Positions 37,031-48,383 of a stretch of DNA of 64,000 bases are shown piece by piece. The translations under genes and the position numbers were made by a program. The notes beneath the pieces are model-generated. The model was not told the origin of the DNA and made no database searches. It saw only the letters and a list, made by a program, of their open reading frames with translations. The stretch comes from Diplosphaera chodatii (lineage: Eukaryota; Chlorophyta; Trebouxiophyceae; Prasiolales; Stichococcaceae): positions 682,001 through 746,000 of the forward strand of contig JAALGY010000021.1 of the NCBI GenBank assembly GCA_032358165.1, read 5' to 3'. The stretch's first letter is position 1; every line of letters starts with the position of its first letter.

Positions 37031-39158
37031 TCAGACCTGTGAAGCATCAGCTTCCGCGAAGAAGTTCCTGAAATATCGCAGCCCCTGGGGACCGTCGTCA
37101 CGGCAGAGCATGCCGGCAGTCTCCGCCGTGGCTAGATGCGCCTGAGCAATGGCCAGAGGCACGTGCAGAGCCGCCGCAGCGCTGTGGGCACTCAGTGCGG
37201 GGCCCAGCCCCTCGCCTCTCACCAGCTCCACCACGCGGGCGCAGACCTGCAGGGTTGTTGAAAATATGTATGCTGCCTGTGCAAGCAATTCTGATGTAAT
37301 GACTATCACATGACGGCAGATCGAAAATCAAACACGGTAAGGATTGACATACACAATGCGGGCAGTTGCCAGGCGTTGCCACACCTCCTCAGTGCTGTGA
37401 GACAACGATTGCAGCACCCGCACACCATCAGCAACCTCCCGCAGCTCCAGGGGTGCCCCCACCTTGCCAAAGTGTTTGACTGCCTGCACGATGCAAGACA
37501 GGCCTCGGCAGAACAGCTCATGGCACACGATGACAGCGAGTGTGAGCCATAACTGTGCTGGTCTCATGTGTAGTCTTTAGCTGGGGGCCTCAGTGGCATG
37601 ACCTGGAGCAGGTCATCAGGCGACACCAACTCGGTGCCACGAGCACGGTTGAACAGGCAGTACACATCTGGCAGCGTCATCATGCCGCCCGCACGCTCCA
37701 ACGGCACCCGCAGAAAGTCCGCCAGCTGCACAGTAGTGGGTGTCGCCTTGAGCTGCATGCTGCACCCACTGAGGACACGCGGTCTTTACCAGCCAGACGT
37801 TTGCAGCATGCATGTGTGCAGGCCTTCGATCACATCGTGACCTGCTGAGCGAGCGCTTTGTGGTACTTTCGCCCCGCTGTCTCCTTCGTCACGGGCGCGG
37901 CGATGCCCATGCTGACGAGGTCGTCTGTCAGGTCGACGGCCATGACCTTGTGCAGACGGCGCACACATACGTCAGCAGCACAAGGTCGCTTGTACCCAAA
38001 GGGTAGCAGCGCACAGGCAAGCACCAGCTGTGCCTGACCACAGGCCGCACAGGTTGCTGCGCATGCTTCTCACACCTCCTGACTGCCGGGCTCCGGCGGC
38101 TGGCGGGCGAGCAGCAGCCGGAACTGCTCGGCCAGGTCCACCATCGCCTGCGCCTGCGCCATCAGTGCCTGCAGGTCGTGCAATGCTGTGTCCAGCACCC
38201 TGCAGCACGGTGTGGAGCACGTCATCTGTGCAGCCTTGCTTGCAGCCGGCAGAATGCTTCATGGGACATACTGAAGGAAGCAACCGACAGTACCGCAAGC
38301 TGGTTGCATGCAAGCAGGCAATGGTCACCGATCTGCAGAAGCTGCCTTCTGTTGCTCTCTGGCGATGAGGCCCGCAACGCCACTGGGTGCTGCTGACCAC
38401 TGCACCGGGCTGGCCACTTGTCGTTGCTGTTCTGGCAGCTGATAGTGATGTGGCTGCTGCGTTGTCTGGTTCGACTGCTGTGGCGGTGTCGCATGCGCTG
38501 CACGGTCTTGCTGTGAACCCAGCTGTGGGGCTGCCTGTGGCTCTGCATGTCCAGACGCCTGCCGTACGCCTGCGACTGCGCCATGCTGACGCCCAAATGA
38601 GTCCTCGTACCGGGGATACGCTGCAGGCGGACCCTCAGGCTGATACACTCCGAAGGCTGCCCCATGCCTGGCGCCCTGCCCAGCTTGCGCTCGAATCACG
38701 CCGCTGGCGAGAGGGCTGAAGTCGTGCCTAGCACCCTGCGGGTCCGGTGTACTGAACATCCGGAAGCAGTAGATCTGTTTGTGCACACCAGGATGACCCA
38801 GTCTCCTCAGAGCGGATCGTGGACGACACCCACACAAGCGCGTCACAACCCACCGGATTATGCGCAGGTGGAGGCTCGGTTGGCTGTGCACAAGCCTGCT
38901 CGACCGGCACCCAGTCCGTATCCTCACCAGCACTTGCGTTATCGAGCAGCCACTGAACAGCCTGCTGTAGATCTGCACACCAACACCAGCAGTGGCATAT
39001 AAACATGTGCAATTGCGCGAGCACCTAGCAAATTCAGCAGCAACCATCCCACCACCTGCAGAGCGCGTTGCTGAGATTGCTGCTGAGGCGGCTTCGTGGC
39101 TGTAGCCAATGTCGATGAGCTGTGCCAGTAGGAGATCTGTACTCTGGCCAGCTTGCAT
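37031..39158 (-). CDS. VPS36: ESCRT-II subunit VPS36 with N-terminal UBA domain
   Basis: VPS36 joins VPS22 and VPS25 in ESCRT-II, which sorts ubiquitinated membrane cargo into multivesicular bodies. The C-terminal half is diagnostic: [17 protein letters not shown] (near 38340), [19 protein letters not shown] (about 38180-38090), [14 protein letters not shown] (near 37900), [20 protein letters not shown] (near 37640), [15 protein letters not shown] and a last winged-helix exon ([17 protein letters not shown]) ending at 37031. The N-terminus is not the expected GLUE domain. Exon 1 (39158-39056) and exon 2 (38972-38854) join in phase to a UBA domain, [20 protein letters not shown] followed by [19 protein letters not shown] Gln/Pro/His-rich linker (about 38735-38400) then leads to the VPS36 core. 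The start is the Met directly before the UBA. A cryptic GLUE exon further upstream cannot be fully excluded. Confidence 0.88.
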
Positions 39159-39642
39159 CTGACAGTCTGACACCAGTTGTCGACAGCGTCTCAGGTGCTA
39201 GGCGCAGGTGCCGAAGCTCAACCTCCAATGTGACATAGGAGCAGCGGACAGCGTACAACAACGATGGTGCTCAGATGTGCAGACGCAAGAGCCAGCGTGA
39301 CATAACCAACATCGAGATCCTTGGAGGGCTCCAACATGCTTGCATCTCCCGCTTGCATCTTGGTGTGTACGCCCGGCAGCCGCATGGTGCATTTGGCGTT
39401 CGAGAGGGAAAATAGGCATGCGTTTGATGTCGAGGGAGTACGCATGCGCTCGTGTGCGTCTGGAACCTGTTGACACTCCAGCTTGCTCGCCATGCCCATC
39501 CACTTCAGGGTTCACAAGCAGGTGCATTGCCAGGGCACATGCAGGCGTTGATAATGGTTCACCAAAAGTGATTCACCCTGTATCCTGTTGCAGATGTGCC
39601 GCAGACATCTGAAAGAACCATTGCGCAGGAACTTGCCGTTAA
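39159..39642. other. Divergent intergenic region (VPS36 / membrane protein)
   Basis: I read both strands for a GLUE-domain exon and found none that is convincing. Open frames on the minus strand at 39218-39499 end without matching splice phase to the UBA exon. Confidence 0.35.
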
Positions 39643-41829
39643 ATGCATGCGCATAATGGGTCTGCCGGACTGCAGGTGGTGCCCGTTCATCAGCAACTGC
39701 CTGACGTGCAACCGCCATCAGATGGAATACCTGCAGATGTTGGAGCCACAGAAGCAGAGGAACAATCGCAGCTCAGTGAAAAGCAGGCCGAACACCTGAC
39801 AGCTGGAAAATCAGCTGTTTGGGATGTTGTGGAGCTGTACAAGCGGATGTGCAGGGCCATCGTGCCGCTGGTACTATGCAACCTGCTGTACTACGCCATG
39901 TGGTCATACTGTGTGCCTAACCTGTTCTGCAAAACCGCCATCAAGAATTCGCGGGTGCGACACTGCAGCACTCTACCGCTCTTTTGCGTGGCTGGCATAA
40001 TTGCTTGCTGCAACAGGATGAAGCACCACGAGCTTTTCGCCGCAGGGGACCAATATCAGCTTCACAGACTGTGTCTACGTGACCGATGGCGACTACAAAA
40101 CGCATCCGCGGCGTACGATACCATTCCTCATCTTCTATGTGGTCCAGTGGACGTGGCAAACCGTGGTGCCATACTGGTTTGGCGCGGCGCTGTTTGGCGC
40201 ACACAATTTTGCTTGGTACGAGTGGTTCTTGATGATATCGGTCAACCTGGTCGTGGCACTCACCACGGCGGTCGGCACCACATACCGACATTGGGCAATC
40301 AATAAGCCAATCCTGCAACTGTTCCTACCAGGTGGGCATCGAAAGCCAGTAAACCCAAGCGCACAAAGCAAGCCCTTATGTGCGCTGGTTGCATGAAAAA
40401 GGCTGGAGCTCTTCACGGCTTGAGGGCGTGCATCTTTACCTGCAGTGAGCCTCGGATACATTTCAGTATATTTCAGTGCCAATGCATGCGCTCGTTTCAC
40501 AAAGAACAAGGTCAACGTTGCCCGCTGGTTTCTGCTGATCGCATCTATTGGTATAGTTGCCATATTCTACGCTTTCGCCATGCCTAGGTGATGAAAGCAG
40601 CAGGGTGTAGTGATGTGACACCCTGATCTGCTGCAACGGCTCGACATCAGACTCCATGCGCGGCCTGATGACATCTGTATGTTGCAGATTGGTGACCACA
40701 CGGGCAACCCCAACTCAGAAGCTGCTGGTACGGCTGGTCATCCACCCTACCATTTGGCTCTTTATGACGATGTACGTCCGACATGTGGGCCGACACATAG
40801 GTGAGCTGTGTTGCAAGGACTGCGGCATCACTGTGTTGTACTTTCATCATCGTTGATAAACCAGGATGAGAATAATCCATGCCAACTCTGCAGGCATTGT
40901 GCCGGGCCTGGCGCAGACGGTGTTCTTCGTCTACCCATACATGTACAAGGCCATGTACGGCCGCTTCCTGCTGCTGCAGCTGAGCGGCGGCACCGGCATC
41001 ATCATGCTCAACTTTCTGGTCTGCATGCTGGACCTTATTGGTCGCCTAAACAATCGCAACGCCGACATGATGCTGCTGCGGCTCATGTACGGCCGTCGCA
41101 CCGCACAGGTGCGGCTACTACTCGACACAAGTTGATGTGGGTCCTTGCAATGGGCCTCGGCACTGAGGACTCCATGTGCAAATGTGAGCAGGCAATGCTA
41201 GCAACCAAAGAGGTCAGTCAATGGCGTGCCGCAGAGGTTCTAGCACGCAGCTTCGCAGAGTACACCAGTATAGTTGCCGGCGGGGCACTTTTCAGCTTCG
41301 GTCACATTGCAGGTGGTCATTCCCGCTGAGTGTGGCTGCCAGTGCCTGCTTCCGCTGCTGTTTGCCAATATTTGGCGTTCGTTTACATCCAAAGCCGTGC
41401 CTGATTGCAGCACAGCATGGCGTCTCGCCCAACACCAAGCAGATCTGGTGGGTCGCGGCGGCTCAGGGGATAACCTTCTTCCTGTCCGATGTCATCGGCA
41501 TCTCGATCGAGCAGAAGTACCATCAGTTTGATTTCGCCAAGTACATGCCGAAGAAACCCAAGCGCATATTGTTCTTCCTGATGGTCACGCAGCTTGTCGG
41601 CAGCACGAGGTAGGCTTTGAACCTGGCTCAAACCCCTGATCAGGTCGTGCGCAGCCTGTATGTGCAGTCGTCAACCTCTTCTGATCTGCCATGCAGGCTG
41701 TGCATCGAGCTGATTTTGCTTTTCTGCCCACGTTACTACGATGGTAAAGGTGTCTTGCTGGAGGTTTGCAACCAGGTGGGTGGCAGCAGGCCGCCTGAGA
41801 TCGATACCCAAAGCCAATGTGGTGTTTGA
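39643..41829 (+). CDS. Unrecognised polytopic membrane protein (about 8 TM segments)
   Basis: All exons join by phase: 39643-39955 (acidic, Gln-rich cytosolic head, then AIVPLVLCNLLYYAMWSY); about 40048-40331 (TDCVYVTDGDYKTHPRRT, then FYVVQWTWQTVVPYWFGA and FLMISVNLVVALTTAVG); about 40448-40588 (RWFLLIASIGIVAIFYAFA); about 40688-40800 (LVRLVIHPTIWLFMTMY); about 40893-41108 (IGIVPGLAQTVFFVYPYMY, then IIMLNFLVCMLDLIGRL); about 41191-41310 (RSFAEYTSIVAGGALFSF); about 41408-41610 (QIWWVAAAQGITFFLSDVIG); and 41697-41829 (LCIELILLFCPRYYDG). About 430 residues. No signal peptide. I do not recognise the family. It is head-to-head with VPS36 and upstream of the SARNP-like gene. Confidence 0.7.
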
Positions 41830-42273
41830 AACAATCATCAACAGCCTATCGCCTTCCCTACAGAGACATGAATTCTGCGCCCTTGCAGTCCTCTGTCTTC
41901 GATCACTTGAGGAGCTGGAACCCAGCAGGCGGGGCCTTGTAGCATGCCGAGCTGCTGCACTGGACACGGCCACACTACAGTCAGTTGCAGTATATACCGG
42001 TCAAGCAATCAGATTGACGATAATGTAGCGGCAGAAGCGGGACTCGGCTTAGCAGAACTTTGATGAGTTGTCAATCATTGCAATTCACAGAGTTGTTGGT
42101 GAAATGGTGACAGAGGTCGCACCTCAGTATTGCTCAGCTAGAACCTTGTTGCAAACGACGGCGCAAGCGTGTGGATCCTGTGTCAGCAATCCGCTCCAGT
42201 CACGATCTCGTTGCAACCGCCTCACCCCATCTGTCTGACGCCTGAGTGACCACTCGTGGCAGAAGCGGACCTG
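41830..42273. other. Intergenic region
   Basis: This tandem spacer lies between the membrane-protein gene and the SARNP-like gene. No feature is seen. Confidence 0.35.
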
Positions 42274-43909
42274 ATGGTCTCGTCGAAAGACGTCAAGAAG
42301 CTGAAGGTCCAGGTGGGATGTGGGGCGGTTTGCTGGCCGTAGAAGCACCCTCGATGTGCTGTGATCCAAGCCTGATGAGACGCTCAAGATGTCTGCAGGA
42401 GCTCAAGGATGAACTCGAGGCGCGGAGCCTGGACACGTCAGGTCTGAAGGCTGCTTTGGTTGAGCGCTTGGAGGCAGCCATCGCCGCCGAGGAGGCTGGA
42501 GAGACAGCTGGCGCCGCTACAGATGACGCCGACGCAGCTGCTCCGGCTGAGCCACCTGCAGAGACAGGGGCTGCAGAGGCAGGCGACAGCGAAGCCGCAA
42601 AGCCTTCAGAACAGGTGGGCTGCTGCTCTGGACAGTCGGAGATAAAGGTGCTCTCGCAACTTTTGCAATGGCGTGTACATACGCCACGGAGCAACGATGC
42701 CGTCCAGCATGCGCAGGCTGATGGTGCGGCAGCGCCAGAGGCAGCCACAGTGACGCCGGCACAGGAACAGCCGTCCGCAGAGGCCATCAACGCCGCGGCA
42801 CTAACAGAAGACGAGCGCCGCAAGCTGCGCGCCCAGCGGTGCGGTTACGTGTGTGCACTTGTCAGTGTTGCATCAGCAGACTTCCTCCAGATCCACTACA
42901 CTGAGCGTTACATTAATTACAGGGTCGTAACTGGTTGATACTGCAGGTTTGGCGGCACAACAGCAGATGGCGGTGTTGGCACCCTTGGAAAGGTGCGGCC
43001 TTGCACCTGAGGTTTGCCCTGTGAGTTGGGGCAGTGTACATGGTAGGACCCACAGCATGCGGGAAGGCGACACTGTGAATGCGCAATATGTAGATGGACG
43101 TGGCAGAGGAGATCGGCAAGCGCAAGGACCGCGCCAAGCGTTTTGGCCTGCCAGTCCCAGTCTTTGCTGCTGAGGTGAGCTTCGTCCTGAGCAGGCTGTA
43201 CGCAGCAATTTGTGGTGTCTGCAGGATCTGATACAAAGTAGCTTTGGTACCAACCTGCAAACGAGCATTCACTGCTTCCGATCATTACACTGTTGCTGGA
43301 CAGTCGACCAGCAGCTGCGCCCAGCGGTTTTGTAACCACACCCTGCAGGAGGAGGCGAAGAAAAAGGCGAGGGCGCAGCGCTTTAACCTGCCCAAGTCCA
43401 AGGCGGAGCTGGACAAAGAAGCCAAGGCCAAGGCCGCCGCGCTGGCCGCGGACCTGGCTGAGAAGAAGCGGCAGCGGGGCGAGCGGTTTGGCACGCTGTC
43501 AGAGGTGTGCAAGCCTCTGCTAGTGCTTCGGCTGTACCACTGTGCGCATAAGCTCTGGCGCCAGCGGCAGTTTTTCGTCAGCGAGTGGAGAGACTGAACT
43601 GCAGAACAGAGTTGACCGACCTGACAACTGTGCTTTGGTTGGCAGGCGGACAAGGCTGCACAGAGGGCGAAGCGTTTTGCTGGTGCTGATGCTGGAGGAG
43701 CACCTGCAAAGGCGCCCGCTGGCAATGGTGCCGCCTCCACTGCAGATGACCTTCAGGCCAAGCTGAAGGTGCTGATGATTGATTGCTCAAGAAAATGCAA
43801 CAAAGCGCCTCACTTGTATGCCTGAAGGTGCTGTCTATGTTGTGCATGGCTCACAAGCATTTGTTTGCTGTGGCAGGCGCGGGCTGCAAGGTTTGCAGCA
43901 GCCGCCTAG
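42274..43909 (+). CDS. SARNP: SAP-domain mRNA-export protein, SARNP/Tho1 (CIP29/MOS11) type
   Basis: SARNP/Tho1 binds RNA and the helicase UAP56 as part of the TREX export pathway. Exon 1 (42274-42312, MVSSKDVKKLKVQ) splices into the SAP motif LKDELEARSLDTSGLKAALVE (about 42400-42480). A long Ala/Glu-rich linker follows. The C-terminal half carries spaced basic repeats, each ending R-x-x-R-F: KLRAQRFG (near 42835), RAKRFGLPVP (near 43135), RAQRFNLP (near 43375), RGERFG (near 43480), RAKRFAG (near 43670) and a last mini-exon RAARFAAAA ending at the TAG 43907-43909. That last exon was found by phase (AAG|GCG) and the repeat pattern. Repeated RxxRF motifs after a SAP domain are the UAP56-binding signature of this family. 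The gene shows no TATA element. Confidence 0.85.
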
Positions 43910-44442
43910 GTTTTGGCAAGAGCGACGGCCATGGCAGAATGCAAAGGGAGTTGCACCTGCAACCCTGTCAGGGTGCAGGAGTGAACAATGCACTCGGGTT
44001 GCAACGTGGCTGTCTGAACGATGTCTGTTGCGTGGTCGACCGTGCTGAAGAATCTGAGTTCAGGATATTTGACATTGGGAAATCAGCCCTTGCTCTGAGG
44101 CCTCGACATTGGTGGTGCAAGCACATGGTGCCAAGCTGCAGTGAATCTACTATTTCACCTGATCCTAACCCTAGAAATCCCTGGCGCTGCTGTAGCCGGC
44201 GGTCTGGCTCTGACTGAAGACTTGGCTGAATAGCAGGCGCTGACACAGCAGCCTGGAATCACGTGTCATAACGTTCTCGCTGCACAGCAACTGAGCGGTC
44301 TACGAGGGGCGCCCTGTCTGACTCTGCTGTCACGTCTCAATGAGAGCACCCTCCACAGGGCGGTCAGAACCGAAATCTGCAAGCACAAACAAGCTATAGT
44401 AGGATGATTGAGACGGTGACATTGCAGCCAGTGCATGCAGCG
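43910..44442. other. Convergent intergenic region
   Basis: This lies between the SARNP-like gene and the 3' end of the ADCK2-like gene. The true last exon of the latter may extend into 44340-44440, where an open frame exists. No other feature is seen. Confidence 0.35.
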
Positions 44443-47400
44443 TTATAAGCGTGCGTATGCATAGTGTTGCAGGTGTGCACAGCATGCACCTGTGATGAAT
44501 TTGTTGACTCTCTCTGGCCATGTAGATGGCAACAGGGACTTGAGCTTTGCCAGCATCTGCAGGTCTGGGTTCAGCTTGCTGGACCTGCACAGGAAATCAG
44601 GCCCAGTGTGCTGATAGGCTCGAAATGCAGGCCATTTGGCGTCATCATACAGTGGGTGTCCACCACAGATAGCACAGTTGCTGGCCAGGTGCCCACCAGC
44701 CCTCCAGGACGAGGGTCGTGACGACCACCGTGGAAACAACACCGCGCAGGTTGACCTGGTGACGCCTCACGCACTCCATCATCTCCTGTGTGTCGGAAGA
44801 CACAGCATGTAGAAGGGGAACCATCCGCGAGAGACCGGCATGACTGCTCTCGCACCATTGTGATGTCAAGGGGCATGTCTCGTATCACCATTCCAATACA
44901 GGCTTGGACCCCTCAGCTGAACCGTGCACCCCACAACGCCAGAGCAGAAGCTCTGCACGTGGAACCCTGCCAAGCAGCAGCACACCTGCATCACGCCAGC
45001 GGTGTCGTCGCTGATCTGGTCCCAGGTCAGCGAGTCAAACAGCGCGCCCATATCCGAGATAAACCGCTCCGGATCCTGCACCAGCAATACACTAGCAGCA
45101 CGTTAATGGTGGTCCGGACACATACTACTGAACCATGTCGTCTTGACCAATGACAACCGAGACAAGATGCTACAGGGCACTGCTGAAGGGCTTGCTCCGT
45201 GCTGTACCCGGCAGGTCTCGCCGTGGGCGAACCTCAGGACATTCCTGCCCAGCGCCGCACCATCCTTTGCAGTGATCGCCTATGAGCAGGGCACACAGCA
45301 ATTGGTATGCCACTCCAAGCATGGACGAAATACGTTTAGCAGCTGCAGACCTGCGCACTATAGCTGCAAGCTTCCCATAGTCAGCCTGAATGCAACATGT
45401 GTAACAATGCTGGCAACAAGCCTTTTTCGTGTGCGCTGCACACAAGAAAGGCTTTCACCTTGAAGAAGTCGACAAACTTCAGCTGGTCCTCGCGCGTGAG
45501 CTCGGCAACCATGCCAACGTCCAGCAGCACGAGGTGCTCTGCAGACTTGCGGCTGAGACGACCCTTCAGATACTCCACAAAGTTCCAGGGTCCAGTGTCG
45601 TCGTCCACCCGAACCAGGATGTTGCCCGGGTGCAGATCCGCCTGCACCAATGTGTGTGGAGGTACGTCAGTGCACACAGGGAAGCTGCTGCCGCTTTGGC
45701 AAACACGGCAGAGAATAGCAACTCATGTTACATGAAACCAGTATGCCGAGCGCACATGGAAGAAGCGATCGAACAGCAGCATCTTGAGGTACGACTCCAG
45801 GCCGATGTCAGCCAGCGCCTCATTGTGCTTGTTCTCTGGGCTCTCCACATAGCGGCTGATCAGGTCGCCTTCCTCAAAGGACTCGACCTGCAAACATGAC
45901 ATCACCCCTCGGATCTTGAGCTGACACACAGTGATATGAGTGGCCATGCCGAACAACAGATGTGGCTGGTGCTAGAACCGCGCGGTCTGCAGGAGCGTAG
46001 AGTGCCCGGCTCTGTGCTCAGTGTCTGTGCACCATGCACACCAGCAACGACTTCATGCAACAAAAGCATCGTCACTGCAAGAGCAGCCCACCAGCACGTC
46101 CGTGGCGACGAGCGGGTAGATGGGCTTAGGGAAGCTGACGCGCTTGGAGCGGTGGAAGTTGGCGTTGAAGCGCGCCAGGTTGCGCGCCTCGCTCTGCAGG
46201 TCCAGCTGCTCCCGCAGCGGCGCCCCAAATTGCCTCACCGACTCCTGTCAATGTCGTGGAACAACCAGGTGGACCAGCGGCAGCAAGGGGCAGTTCAGTC
46301 ACGCTGCAGACCGTCACCGCACACAGCAGCTGACCACCCACCTGAATGACCTCCGCAGCCACAACACTGCTCAGGTGCCAGGCGTGCGCACCTCCAGGTT
46401 GAGCTGCGACAGCAGGGGCAGCTGCTTGGACAGCAGCGCGGCCCGCTGCATGAGCGCGAAGTCGCGCTCCATGATCACGCTGACGCCCGGGTGCCGCACC
46501 TTCACCGCCACAACCGACCCCGGCTGGAATTTCGTGCGCGCAGCCCCCCTTGCACTCAGCGTGCCCTTGTGGATCTGCAGGCATGATGCCCACAGCCTCT
46601 GCTCAGGCCCATGTCGCCAGGCTGCTTACAAGGGCATTCAAATGATGCCTGCGTAACCACTGCCGGACTAAGCTGCTCACCTGCGCGATGCTGCCTGACG
46701 CCACCGGGGTCGCGCTGAACTCGCTGAATAGCTCCTCCAGCGGCATCCTGAAGGCTGCCTCAATGGTGCGCCTGGAGTGCTTGAACGCATGCCGGGGCGC
46801 GGCTGCGCATGGACGATCGGCCGTTGTCTCTCTCGCTTTGCACGAGTTGCACGAGAACACCCTTCGGATTGAGCCATTGACAGTCATCTGCCGGACTGAC
46901 CTGTCTGTAGCGATGCCAGCACATCGCAGAGGTCTGTAGGGAACATGTCAGGCCGCGTGGCTGCCCACTGGCCCCACTTAATGAAAGCAGGGCCGGCGCG
47001 CTCCAGCGTCCAGCGCACGAGCAGCAGCCAATCGCGTCGCCGCCAGCCCAGCCCCACGCAGATCGGCGCCAGCAGTGCCGCCGGCGCAAACAGCAGCAGC
47101 AGGAAGACCGCGCGGCACATCATGGCCAGCTCGTCGCTGATGCTGTCCACGACCCGCAGCAGAGCGTGCCGCTGCCGCTGTGCTGGCTCAGTGCGGGCGG
47201 CGGCACCCATGTCAAAGCAGTGCGTCGGCTGTGACAGGTACCAGCTGAGGCCCAGCGGCAAGCCGGCCAGCAGGATCCGCTGCACCACCAGTTGTGCAGA
47301 TGTTATCCGCTGCTCAAACTCTGCCCTGAGGCTACAGCATGATGCGCTGGAGGTCAGACTGGTGCACCGTGCTGTCAACTGTGACCCACAAGACAATCCT

Positions 47401-47986
47401 GCACTAGTGCCTGACCCACCTGGCCGGCCTTGCTGAGTGACAGCGCACTGCACAGCTGCGGGGCGAGGCGGGACGCCACCAGCTCCTCCACCTTGACCCA
47501 CCGCAGCTGCCGCTGCAGTGCCGCTATGCGGAGTCGCGCCATGTCTATGTGCGCATTGACCTGCCGCGCCCGTTGCTGGGCGAGCTCTGCCACGGCTGCC
47601 TCCAGATGCTCTGCACGAAGCGCTCCGCGCAGCCGTGCCGACACGCTTTGCAACGCCCCATGCCGAGGTATTGAGCCTGCGGCTGCTGCTGCGGTCGCTG
47701 AGTGGTGCGAGGCTGAAGCGAGAGCGCCTGTCAGCAAGCGCGGCACGCTGCACGCGCTGCATGGCAGGCTGCAGAGGCAGGTGAATCACAGTAAGCAGCG
47801 GGTCTCAGCTTGTGTAGCGAGACTCATCAAGCCACCGCTGCCCCCACTTAAACCTCAATATCCTCACGCAGGATGCTGTGGACATAAGCATGCTGCAAGA
47901 AGGTCAGCAAGTCATCATCCCCTGCACCTGTCTGCATTTGCTTGGCGAAGGGCACCCTTGGCGGCTTGCGAAACCGCCCGCCTCAT
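44443..47986 (-). CDS. ADCK2-like mitochondrial ABC1/UbiB-family kinase
   Basis: UbiB-family atypical kinase or ATPase; animal ADCK2 acts in mitochondria in coenzyme Q and lipid metabolism. Exon 1 (ATG 47986, MRRAVSQAAKGALRQANAD) is a basic amphipathic mitochondrial presequence. It joins by phase to an exon of Ala/Arg-rich helical sequence (about 47783-47420; LEAAVAELAQQRARQVNAH). The core then shows FIKWGQWAATRPDMFPTDL (KxGQ motif, near 46965), LEELFSEFSATPVASGSIAQV (near 46720), LREQLDLQSEARNLARFNAN (near 46200), a catalytic loop QADLHPGNILV (near 45630) and HLVLLDVGMVAELTREDQL (near 45515). The C-terminus has ECVRRHQVNLRGVVSTVVVT and KLNPDLQMLAKLKSLLP. The metal-binding triplet reads DVG instead of DFG, which is tolerated in this clade. 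It is convergent with SARNP and head-to-head with the carotenoid oxygenase. The end at 44443 is provisional. Confidence 0.87.
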
Positions 47987-48383
47987 CCAAAACTTCACGA
48001 CAACTGCTCGGTACGAGCCTTAAAGTTGTGCTAGCCTACATGTCTTGAGCATCTATATTTCTATTGCAACGTGCAACACTTGACATGATTTTGGTCGGGG
48101 ATGTGAGGTGGCGAAGCTGCAGTGCACGTATGAGATAGTGCAGCAAAAACAGGCCAACACTGCCCTGACGTTCTCAATGAACAACACTGCACACGATCAC
48201 CTCTTCCGCCGTGCAAATCCCATCCAGCATCGAATGCACCTGCAGTCTCCCGACGCCAAGACCTAGAAGCAGCCCGGTAGGTCTGCTGTGCTGATTAGGG
48301 AGTCGGGCCTTCGTGCGTTCGTGGCACTGCTCGGCAGGTCGGGACTCAGCACAGGCAGGTTGCATCGAGACGTGGCGTTCGAC
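47987..48383. promoter_or_regulatory. Shared upstream region of ADCK2-like and carotenoid oxygenase genes
   Basis: Only 397 nt separate the two start codons, so both promoters must lie here. No TATA consensus is seen. This is a compact bidirectional promoter by position only. Confidence 0.45.

Noticed and set aside
39218..39499. Minus-strand open frame as a GLUE-domain exon of VPS36
   Set aside because: Its sequence does not follow the GLUE strand pattern, and it ends without a donor that matches the UBA exon.
47447..47789. Arg-rich frame starting at 47764 as the mitochondrial leader of the ADCK2-like gene
   Set aside because: It is out of frame with the helical coding segment. The upstream exon starting at 47986 joins in the correct phase instead.
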